A stretch of DNA of 64,000 nt from Catalinimonas sp038039535 (GTDB lineage: Bacteria; Bacteroidota; Bacteroidia; Cytophagales; Cyclobacteriaceae): the NCBI RefSeq assembly GCF_038039535.1, contig NZ_JBBPHP010000020.1, positions 55,230 through 119,229 of the forward strand, written 5' to 3'. Of this stretch, positions 57,517 to 64,000 are shown piece after piece. The translations under genes and the position numbers were made by a program. Positions within the stretch are counted from its first letter, which is position 1. Each line of letters begins with the position of its first letter. The notes under the pieces were generated by a model. The model was not told the DNA's origin, searched no databases, and saw only the letters and a list, made by a program, of their open reading frames with translations.

Positions 57517-57990
57517 TCATTTCTTTTTGTCTAGAGTGTAGTAAAAATGTGCCACCTTTTCTTCTTCAGTCGGATTGGTAGAACGATAAAAGTTTACTGC
57601 ATGAGCTTCATCCTGGTCTGCCTGCACAAATACTTCTTCAAAGCCTCTCTCCTGACAGAAAGTGTTCATCTCAGCAATCAGTCTTTTGCCAATGCCCTGT
57701 CTTTGGTAGTGCGGGTCTACCGCCAGATCATAAATGTAAGCCAATGGCTTTACCGAATAGTATTGCTCCAACACATAAGCCGTTAAACCTCCTACTACTT
57801 TCTCTTTATGCAGAGCCGCAAACACAAAAAAGTCCTCTTTACCCAGTAGCTTTTGCAGGTGTTGCGCAGGAGGCATGCTAAAGTTCTGCATTTCAAAAAC
57901 CTCTTCAAAGAGTTTGATGACTTCAACAAAGGTATTGAAGTCCTGTAGCTTCAGTTTTTTTACTGATACTATGGAATAGATACTGCTCAT
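57517..57990 (-). CDS. AAC(3)-I-like aminoglycoside acetyltransferase family GNAT protein
   Basis: The 157-residue protein has the pattern and length of AAC(3)-Ia enzymes: VVGGLTAYVL, IYDLAVDPHYQRQGIGKRLI with the acetyl-CoA loop, EEVFVQADQDEAHAVNFYRS and a C-terminal EEEKVAHFYYTL. AAC(3)-I enzymes acetylate the 3-amino group of gentamicin-class aminoglycosides. A chromosomal member in an environmental bacterium may act on another amine, so resistance is only a possibility. It is a single gene. Confidence 0.85.
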   Translation of the reverse strand: MSSIYSIVSVKKLKLQDFNTFVEVIKLFEEVFEMQNFSMPPAQHLQKLLGKEDFFVFAALHKEKVVGGLTAYVLEQYYSVKPLAYIYDLAVDPHYQRQGIGKRLIAEMNTFCQERGFEEVFVQADQDEAHAVNFYRSTNPTEEEKVAHFYYTLDKKK

Positions 57991-58067
57991 CTGTATTTTA
58001 TACTTTAATCCAACAGAATTAGTCAGTGCAATGAGACGCTTCCACTTACCCTCTCCTCTTTAATTAT

Positions 58068-58898
58068 TTAAAACTTATAATCCAGCTTAATTCCTAAGAA
58101 GCCCGTAGGGTTTTGTTTGTGATAATCAAAGAAATTGAAGGTGTCACCATAATAATTATTCCCATAAAATATTCCTGGCTGAAATCTGGAACCCATAAAT
58201 TGTAATCCGATATTCCAAAAGTAGGTTTCTTCAAAATCAACTGCCGGTTGATGAAAAATATTGACTCCTCCTCCTTCTACAAAAGCAGCTATATTATTAA
58301 ATGTATAACCCAAAAGTAAATTATAGTTTAAAAGTATCTCTGAACTGTAGTCAAAGTTCATCGGCGTTGATAGTTGAGGACCTAATTCCAATGAAAGCAA
58401 AAGGTTCTCTGTGGCTACATATTTGTATTTATAGTTGAGTTTAAAAGAAAATGTTGCCGGTACATACTTGGCCTGTTCGTAGGGATGAAATAGAGTACTG
58501 TAATGAGAAGCATCCGATGGATAACGGTTATACAAAGGCAAATAAGCACTAAAGGATAATAGGGAATTCTCTAAATCACCTACTTTCTTTTTAACATTCA
58601 ATGTTACATTTCCAATATCTGTTTGATGATTAAAATATGTGTACCTATTGTCTGCGGTATGAATTATGGGCAGGGAAAAACCAACAAACCAATTATTCTG
58701 AAGCGCAAACTCTCCCTGTAAATCATAAATACCTGTCAATTCATCATATTTTTTTTGAGTGTTACTCACATGTCTTATATGATGAATGCCAATAACAGAT
58801 TCCGATGATGACGGAAACCGCTGAGAAATAAAATTCTGAGCATAGACTGTCTGGCTCATAAGCAACATTACAACGCCTAAAACAAACTTCCTTCTCAT
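58068..58898 (-). CDS. outer-membrane beta-barrel-like protein
   Basis: The 276-residue protein has a Sec signal (MRRKFVLGVVMLLMSQTVYA) and then alternating aromatic and hydrophobic strands with turns, ending in a terminal Phe (GIKLDYKF) as outer-membrane barrels do. I cannot name a family; it resembles DUF-type transporters with a phenol MetA degradation or porin-like barrel. Single gene. Confidence 0.75.
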   Translation of the reverse strand: MRRKFVLGVVMLLMSQTVYAQNFISQRFPSSSESVIGIHHIRHVSNTQKKYDELTGIYDLQGEFALQNNWFVGFSLPIIHTADNRYTYFNHQTDIGNVTLNVKKKVGDLENSLLSFSAYLPLYNRYPSDASHYSTLFHPYEQAKYVPATFSFKLNYKYKYVATENLLLSLELGPQLSTPMNFDYSSEILLNYNLLLGYTFNNIAAFVEGGGVNIFHQPAVDFEETYFWNIGLQFMGSRFQPGIFYGNNYYGDTFNFFDYHKQNPTGFLGIKLDYKF

Positions 58899-59092
58899 CT
58901 TGAGGGTAAATGGTTAAATATATATGTGAATGTAAGAACATTTCACAACATTAATGATCAGGCATCTAAATTTTCACGCATAATTTCTAAAGTGATGTGC
59001 ATTAAGTGTTGGATATTGGATCCCTTAATTTTTGTTTTTACTTGCATATATAGCAAAACGTGTGAAATACTCTGAATCTAATCTCTACCGTT

Positions 59093-59551
59093 CTATTCTT
59101 CCTCAGACTGCCTTACCATCGGGCCTAATGATTGCCCACCGAGCAGGTGCATGTGTAAGTGAAAGACCGACTGCCCGGCATCCTCATTGGTATTGATTAC
59201 CAATCTGTAGCCAGTTTCAGCTATTCCATTCTCCTTCGCCAGTTTTTTGGCTACCAGAAAGAGTTTTCCCAATACCACCGCGTCTTCTTCCTGTATATCA
59301 TTGATGGTAGGGATTTCCTTTTTGGGTACAATCAGCAAATGTACCGGAGCCTGAAGCCGCAGCGGCTTAAAGGCAATAACATCCTCATCTTCGTACACTA
59401 TGTCGGCAGGTGCTTCCCTCTGTATGATCCTGGTGAATACCGAGCCTTCACCAATCTTCTCTGCTTTCTGCTTTTGATAGACTTCGCTCTGACTTTGGGC
59501 AGCAAAGCTCAGCATTACGAACATCAGGCTTAAGACAAGTTTGTGATTCAT
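59093..59551 (-). CDS. HIT family protein with signal peptide
   Basis: The 152-residue product has a typical HIT domain: EDEDVIAFKPL, HLLIVPKKEI and the active-site motif SVFHLHMHLLGG with the catalytic histidine in the middle of HxHxH. HIT enzymes hydrolyse nucleotide conjugates. It is unusual in having a Sec signal (MNHKLVLSLMFVMLSFAAQSQ) in front of the domain, so the protein would be periplasmic, while its relatives are cytoplasmic. Confidence 0.92.
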   Translation of the reverse strand: MNHKLVLSLMFVMLSFAAQSQSEVYQKQKAEKIGEGSVFTRIIQREAPADIVYEDEDVIAFKPLRLQAPVHLLIVPKKEIPTINDIQEEDAVVLGKLFLVAKKLAKENGIAETGYRLVINTNEDAGQSVFHLHMHLLGGQSLGPMVRQSEEE

Positions 59552-59733
59552 AAGATTTGCAGCTTAAAACGTACAAGAATTTCTTCCTGAAGATAGAAAA
59601 ACCTTCATCATTTTGTATCTCAAAACTGATGATACCATAAGTTCTTAACAAATTTTAATCTTTTTGGCGATTGTCTGGTTAAGCAAGCGTTGTCTGTTAA
59701 TTTTTGATCACAAAAAGAGAATAATATAGAGCT

Positions 59734-60903
59734 GTGACCCGTACACTTCTGAAGCAAACTAACCTGAGAATCATTTTCAGCATTACTTTAATGGCAGTTA
59801 TGGGCGTCTCCAGTATTGCTCCCGCTTTTCCTCAGATTGAAGAAGTGCTCAATGTCTCTGCCCAGCGCGTGGGCTTACTGATTACAGTCTTTACCGTGCC
59901 CGGAGTGATCCTTACACCCATACTTGGGGTGCTGGCCGATCGTTATGGCAGAAAAAAGATACTGGTACCCTCCCTCCTGCTCTTTGGCGTAGCCGGTGCC
60001 GCCTGTTTCCTGTCCGATAGCTTTCAAACTTTGCTGATTTTAAGAACATTTCAGGGCATAGGCGCTGCTGCGTTGGGTTCTATCAACGTAACCCTGATCG
60101 GCGACCTCTACGAAGGCAAAGAAAGAGCTACTGCCATGGGGTTCAACGCCAGTGTACTAAGCATTGGCACCGCTATGTACCCTGCCATCGGTGGAGCAGT
60201 GGCTTTACTGGGATGGAATTACATCTTTCTGCTGCCGCTGCTTTCCATCCCTGTGGGACTGATCGTGCTGTATAAGCTTGATAACCCCGAACCAGAGAAT
60301 GATATCAACTTCAAAGAGTACCTGGGCAATACCTGGCGCGCAGTTAACCAGTTGCCGGTCTACATTTTGTTTACCGTCAGCATCATCACCTTCATTATTC
60401 TCTATGGCGCGGTGATTACCTATTTTCCTTTTCTTACCGACCAGTCCTTTGAAGCTTCTTCCTTTGAGATTGGCGTGCTGATGTCGTCTATGTCTCTCAC
60501 CACTGCTTTCACCTCTTCACAGGCAGGGAGGTTGAGTGAGAGATTTACCGTACGCAAGCTTATGCTGGTAGCTTTTGTGTTGTATGCAATAGCGTTAATA
60601 CTTATCCCCCTGATGCCTTCTTTATGGTTACTGCTGCTTCCCGTCATGATCTTTGGCGTAGCGCAGGGGATGAACCTGCCCAGCTTTATGACTTTGCTGA
60701 CCGGCTATGCTCCCCTGGAGAATCGCGCGGCCTTTATGTCTATTAATGGCATGGTGTTGAGGGCCGGACAAACGATGGGCCCCATAGTGATGGCTTTCTT
60801 TTTTGGCTGGCTGGGCATTGCGTATGTGTATTATATAGGCGCAGCCTTTGCCATCCTCATGTTTGTGCTCATCCTCTTCTTTCTGGATAAGCGCAAAAGC
60901 TAA
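59734..60903 (+). CDS. MFS transporter (drug-efflux type)
   Basis: The 389-residue protein has twelve predicted membrane spans with the family loop motif GVLADRYGRKK between spans 2 and 3. It starts with GTG at 59734. The organisation fits the DHA1 group of proton-driven exporters; the substrate is unknown. No regulator is adjacent. Confidence 0.92.
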   Translation: MTRTLLKQTNLRIIFSITLMAVMGVSSIAPAFPQIEEVLNVSAQRVGLLITVFTVPGVILTPILGVLADRYGRKKILVPSLLLFGVAGAACFLSDSFQTLLILRTFQGIGAAALGSINVTLIGDLYEGKERATAMGFNASVLSIGTAMYPAIGGAVALLGWNYIFLLPLLSIPVGLIVLYKLDNPEPENDINFKEYLGNTWRAVNQLPVYILFTVSIITFIILYGAVITYFPFLTDQSFEASSFEIGVLMSSMSLTTAFTSSQAGRLSERFTVRKLMLVAFVLYAIALILIPLMPSLWLLLLPVMIFGVAQGMNLPSFMTLLTGYAPLENRAAFMSINGMVLRAGQTMGPIVMAFFFGWLGIAYVYYIGAAFAILMFVLILFFLDKRKS

Positions 60904-60946
60904 AAACAGCCAGGGATAAAGTTTTGCACTTCCACCTTTTGCCTTA

Positions 60947-61660
60947 TCATAGGTCTTCCTCATCCACATAAACCAGACTTCCCTGCTGAAGGGTAAAAGC
61001 ACGGCTCATGATGCTGTTGCTTTCGTTAAGCGCCCGGTCTCTGATCTTCACGGCAAGCTTTACCGTATCGTTACGGAAAAAGCTTTGTATTCCGGTGGAT
61101 ACAAATCCGTACTGAATTACGCCTTCCAGAGGTTTTCCATCATTTAAATCTTCTTTCAGAGGAGAAAAACGACCTCCCAGAGGAGCAGAGCACCGCTCCT
61201 TACGCCAGTCATATTCGTTAAACTCAGTATTCTCTTTGATGAATACAGTTACCTCAAAATTATAAAAGTAAGGATTATAGTCACCTTTAAGTGTATCATT
61301 GATTACTTCCTGACCTATGTAGTTGGGTGGAGGACTGAACTGTGTACAGTCATAAGGGCCGTGTATCGCTTCGTCATAAACCACATAATTACCCTCACTA
61401 TCTGTAACGGGCGTAAATGACTGCTCTAGTAAAGGATCAGTTTCATTACTTCTCAGGCCCAGATCACCATCACCATCCCGGAACTGTACCCTGATGATCA
61501 GTGAGTCGGTAACGGTATTGGGAATATCAACAAAACGTATGCCCTGCTCACCATCAAAATCAATGAGATGAGGCTGCATGGCAAATTCCGGTTCGTCATA
61601 GCAGGCACTTATAGCTGCCGAGCAGACCACAAAGAAAATAAATGAGGTAAAATAGCGCAT
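60947..61660 (-). CDS. lipoprotein of unknown function
   Basis: The 237-residue protein has a lipobox (FFVVCSAAISAC) and a beta-sandwich-like body with VQFRDGDGDLGL, a calcium-binding-like Asp/Gly stretch seen in a lipoprotein family common in Cytophagales. It ends SLVYVDEEDL. No catalytic motif is visible. It is convergent with the MFS gene. Confidence 0.8.
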   Translation of the reverse strand: MRYFTSFIFFVVCSAAISACYDEPEFAMQPHLIDFDGEQGIRFVDIPNTVTDSLIIRVQFRDGDGDLGLRSNETDPLLEQSFTPVTDSEGNYVVYDEAIHGPYDCTQFSPPPNYIGQEVINDTLKGDYNPYFYNFEVTVFIKENTEFNEYDWRKERCSAPLGGRFSPLKEDLNDGKPLEGVIQYGFVSTGIQSFFRNDTVKLAVKIRDRALNESNSIMSRAFTLQQGSLVYVDEEDL

Positions 61661-61880
61661 AGGACTGCTTTGATAGTTGTATAGGTAAAACGAACCTTTG
61701 TTTCATTTCATATATAGGACGCTAAGTTTCTTCGCTTCGGTAGAGGATGAGATATTCAAAGAAGAAATGTGGTATCTCCTGAGGTATTGAAGGGTGTGCA
61801 TGAGGTTCCCCGCCGGGTCTCTCCAAACCAAGTGTTTCCTTTGGACTTATACAAGAGCAAGTTAGGTGAATTGATTGATT

Positions 61881-62393
61881 CTAACTTATAAAACCAATCA
61901 CTACTTGATCATTGTGAGCTGCTTCAGAGTAGAATCGTATTACATCTTTAAGACTATCAAATAAATAAGGCTTGGCTTCTTCTTCATTCCAAATTTCAGG
62001 ATAAATGTTAGCCTCATTTAGTTTATTGCCATCATATTTAGACTCTAGTTCTTCTACATTGAGATTATTCAGTTCAAATGAGATTTTCTTTACAAGCACT
62101 GAGTCATTATAAAATGCCGGGCCATATCCAAGGTCTTGTTCTTCATCTATGAAATCATTACTAAAAATGACATTTTCAACTATTTTTCTTGGCTCTTCAT
62201 TCATTTCTGTTTCTGCCATGCTTTTTCCTGTAAGCAAAAAATGTATCGCTTCCCAAGATTTATCTAGGTCTAAATACCAATTTGCATGTAAACTTTCATT
62301 ATTATCAATCAACTTCTCAAGTTTACTTGAATCAGCTTTAAAACTTTTTAAGTCCTCATTAGAAACTCGGATAAGATACCCTATCATCCCCAT
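61881..62393 (-). CDS. DUF1877 (YfbM-like) protein
   Basis: I start at the ATG at 62391-62393, giving MGMIGYLIRVS, which matches the start of E. coli YfbM; the longer frame to 62417 has eight extra residues. The 170-residue protein has the family's WYLDLDKSWEAIHFLLTG and a C-terminal LKDVIRFYSEAAHND. The function of the family is not established; members are cytoplasmic and some sit near toxin or polymorphic-toxin genes. Confidence 0.88.
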   Translation of the reverse strand: MGMIGYLIRVSNEDLKSFKADSSKLEKLIDNNESLHANWYLDLDKSWEAIHFLLTGKSMAETEMNEEPRKIVENVIFSNDFIDEEQDLGYGPAFYNDSVLVKKISFELNNLNVEELESKYDGNKLNEANIYPEIWNEEEAKPYLFDSLKDVIRFYSEAAHNDQVVIGFIS

Positions 62394-62465
62394 ATTATAT
62401 TGATTTGGATTATGCAAAAGGAATAATAACAGACATTACTTGATCTGCACACGTTTCCATTTTAC

Positions 62466-62507
62466 TCATAAGATTGCAAGTTGGTTCGTCCATTTTACTT
62501 TTGCCAT
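62466..62507 (-). pseudogene. truncated ParE/RelE-type toxin remnant
   Basis: An ATG at 62507 overlaps the end of the antitoxin gene by 13 bases, as in normal antitoxin-toxin pairs, and opens MAKVKWTNQ, the usual start of ParE-type toxins, but stops after 13 codons. No further toxin sequence is seen before the DUF1877 gene, so the toxin is lost. Confidence 0.6.
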
Positions 62508-62674
62508 GACTTGATGATTCTCTTTGCCTCTTCATGGGATTTGGTCTCACCTTTATCTAACTGCTGAAGCCCTTTCTCTACCTTTTCAATGAATACCAAT
62601 CTTTCAATAAGCTCTTCTAACTCAAATTCCTGTGGTAATTCATTCACTGCTACTAATACTTTATCTTTAGTCAC
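62495..62674 (-). CDS. antitoxin-like small protein (partner toxin lost)
   Basis: From a GTG at 62674 there are 59 codons (TKDKVLVAVNELPQEFEL, EELIERLVFIEKVEKGLQQL, HEEAKRIIKSW). This pattern is that of the antitoxin-like proteins paired with RelE/ParE toxins in Bacteroidota. No ATG is available in the frame, so GTG is my choice. The toxin start follows with the expected overlap but is truncated. Confidence 0.65.
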   Translation of the reverse strand: MTKDKVLVAVNELPQEFELEELIERLVFIEKVEKGLQQLDKGETKSHEEAKRIIKSWQK

Positions 62675-62703
62675 GATTTCTTTATTTTTTACGCAATATC
62701 CTT

Positions 62704-62883
62704 TCAGTCAGACTGCTTTCCATCATTTGTTTTCATCATCTTTTTATTGGAGTATTCACTTCGCAGTCTTTTCATAAAAGCTTCAAATTCCAAAAAAATA
62801 CTATCCTCTGACTGTGCATTATCGTCTGCTTTCTCATCCGATTTCATGGCTTCAAAGCTTGTATATTTCTTTAGTTTTGACAT
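62704..62883 (-). CDS. small 59-residue hydrophilic protein
   Basis: The product starts MSKLKKYTSFEAMKSDEKAD and has a helical, charged middle (FLEFEAFMKRLRSEY). The gene lies 29 bases upstream of the antitoxin-like gene on the same strand, so they may form one unit. I cannot assign a function; small proteins with a similar K-K-Y-x-S-F-E-A start occur in Bacteroidota as hypotheticals. Confidence 0.6.
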   Translation of the reverse strand: MSKLKKYTSFEAMKSDEKADDNAQSEDSIFLEFEAFMKRLRSEYSNKKMMKTNDGKQSD

Positions 62884-62915
62884 ATTTACAAAATTAATCT
62901 ATTACTGCTAATAAC

Positions 62916-63023
62916 TTACTTAATAAGCCTTGCTGCTCCAAAAGATTCAGGATTAAGTCGTAAGCTATCCATTCTTATTTTCAAGAAGGCATTTGTATCC
63001 TTATCGGTCAGTTCCCTAATCAT
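62916..63023 (-). pseudogene. N-terminal fragment of a GNAT acetyltransferase gene
   Basis: The 35 codons from the ATG at 63021-63023 (MIRELTDKDTNAFLKIR, LNPESFGA) match the start of a typical GNAT enzyme and then end at TAA after ARLIK. The acetyl-CoA loop is absent. A start at 63038 adds five residues. It lies just before a lipoprotein gene's end, and looks like the remains of a deletion. Confidence 0.55.
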
Positions 63024-63037
63024 CTTTTTGGATAACA

Positions 63038-63430
63038 TTACTGAATCTTCTCAAAGATCAGGGATTGCTGGCTTGTTGTATCTTTCTGGTAAAAGTCACC
63101 GATGATTAATCTATCCTGCTCTATGTTGATAAAGGTGTTGTAAAATCCTAAAAAGCTTGAGACAAGATTACGAACAGAAATCGTATCATCATCTATGCTA
63201 TATTCATACATACCTGCTCCATACTTAGGCAAAAGGTGGCCATTCCTTTCTTCTTTACCTCGGTTTAACAAGAAAAAACTTTCCCCTCTCCTAAATACTA
63301 AGGTGTCAGCCTTGTCTACCGACTCCACCCAGCTTCCATCCAGCATAATGACATCGTTTTCATCTTCCTGGCAACTGCTCCCCAGCATAATAATTGTGAT
63401 AAGCGCGAAAAAGGATATTTTATTCAACAT
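63038..63430 (-). CDS. small lipoprotein of unknown function
   Basis: The 130-residue protein has a lipobox (ITIIMLGSSC, Cys20) followed by a lipocalin-like run of short strands (LDGSWVESVDKADTLVFRR, MYEYSIDDDTISVRN). No family is recognised. Its stop adjoins the GNAT fragment. Confidence 0.75.
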   Translation of the reverse strand: MLNKISFFALITIIMLGSSCQEDENDVIMLDGSWVESVDKADTLVFRRGESFFLLNRGKEERNGHLLPKYGAGMYEYSIDDDTISVRNLVSSFLGFYNTFINIEQDRLIIGDFYQKDTTSQQSLIFEKIQ

Positions 63431-63550
63431 ATCTTTATTGTTTAAGTAGCTACTACTGATCTCCTCAATTACCTGGCTTAAATTTCCTTCAATTAACTAA
63501 TATCTGCTCAAGTTTCCGTTGCACTCAAATGCACACGTATAGATTTATAT

Positions 63551-63859
63551 TCAGGATTTCACCCAGAATAATACTGAGTAGATCAGAATATACAGAGAGA
63601 ACATGATCATAATTCCCCCAATGGTGGAAACCATTATTTTGTTGATACCAAAGAGGCTCTTGCTTACTATTTTAGAGACAGCGCATTGACTGGCAGTAAA
63701 CAGCAACACGAAGATGGCTAACATGATTATGGTATCAGTGGATAACAGCTTTCCATCATCTGAGTCTATAAGAAAGAGGAAGCTCGTTACCATGATTGAA
63801 GTAGTAAGGTAAATCGCAATACCGTAGTATGCCTTTTGGTGATTTGATACAGCTCTCAT
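63551..63859 (-). CDS. small membrane protein of unknown function
   Basis: The 102-residue product has three hydrophobic segments (AIYLTTSIMVTSFLFLI, IIMLAIFVLLFTAS, IGGIMIMFSLYILIYSVLFW). No family is recognised. The 141 bases after it to the window end show no other gene. Confidence 0.7.
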   Translation of the reverse strand: MRAVSNHQKAYYGIAIYLTTSIMVTSFLFLIDSDDGKLLSTDTIIMLAIFVLLFTASQCAVSKIVSKSLFGINKIMVSTIGGIMIMFSLYILIYSVLFWVKS

Positions 63860-64000
63860 AGTTGAGGTTTTGAGGTTAATGTAACTCTATATTTTTTTCA
63901 TTTAATTGAAGCTTAGTTTGCACGCGATTTCTATGGATTAAGCAAGCACCGGTATATAGTTTTTTTCATATTTCCGGTTATCTCTAACACAAGCGAAAAT

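Noticed and set aside
60628..61002. 124-codon minus-strand frame across the end of the MFS gene
   Set aside because: Basic, Gln/His-rich antisense shadow of the transporter's membrane spans.
1..64000. tRNA, rRNA, CRISPR array, insertion sequence or prophage
   Set aside because: No cloverleaf, repeat-spacer array, transposase or integrase motif was found on reading both strands; a dedicated search would be needed to exclude short RNA genes.

Overview
The window comes from a member of the Bacteroidota, most likely a marine or environmental Cytophagales-type bacterium. The basis is a SusC/SusD pair with a FecI-type sigma factor and FecR anti-sigma, a LytTR two-component system, many Tat-exported and lipoprotein enzymes, moderate GC, AT-rich intergenic regions and no Shine-Dalgarno boxes in front of genes. 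I saw no tRNA, rRNA, CRISPR, IS element or phage.

Layout. 1-13 kb: the end of a LytS-type kinase and its LytTR regulator, an S9 peptidase, a two-gene esterase operon (glucuronoyl esterase CE15 plus SASA-type O-acetylesterase), a membrane protein, a Gfo/Idh/MocA oxidoreductase, and a two-subunit periplasmic molybdenum hydroxylase (IorAB-like). 13-20 kb: aldo/keto reductase, then a sigma factor / membrane TPR protein / unknown protein unit converging on a 993-residue membrane-anchored TPR-CHAT protease, and an LpxL-type acyltransferase. 20-25 kb: single metabolic genes (GNAT, HAD, EEP nuclease-phosphatase, DUF1801, SDR). 25-28.3 kb: an intact ammonium transporter surrounded by three decayed genes (NarL-type regulator, ammonium-linked porin, DUF4468-like protein). 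28-37 kb: HtrA protease, free methionine sulfoxide reductase, a 1380-residue SF1 helicase, a ComEA-like helix-hairpin-helix protein and a membrane sensor with a degenerate receiver.

37-53.4 kb is the most distinctive region. Read right to left on the minus strand it holds a FecI-type sigma factor, FecR, SusC (with STN signalling domain), SusD, RraA-like aldolase, enolase-superfamily dehydratase, a second RraA-like aldolase, two further tandem enolase-superfamily enzymes, a terminator, then a BASS-family carrier and an AGE-family epimerase lipoprotein. All the enolase-superfamily enzymes carry Tat signals and both RraA-like proteins carry Sec signals, so the whole catabolic sequence appears to be periplasmic. 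My inference is a sugar-acid utilisation locus: uptake across the outer membrane by SusCD, dehydration to 2-keto-3-deoxy acids and retro-aldol cleavage in the periplasm, and import of pyruvate or another 2-keto acid by the BASS carrier.

53.5-64 kb: a Tat-lipoprotein amidase, an S9 lipoprotein peptidase, an AAC(3)-I-like acetyltransferase, an outer-membrane barrel protein, a secreted HIT protein, an MFS exporter, a lipoprotein, and a tail of small genes including an antitoxin whose ParE toxin partner is reduced to 13 codons and a 35-codon N-terminal fragment of a GNAT gene.
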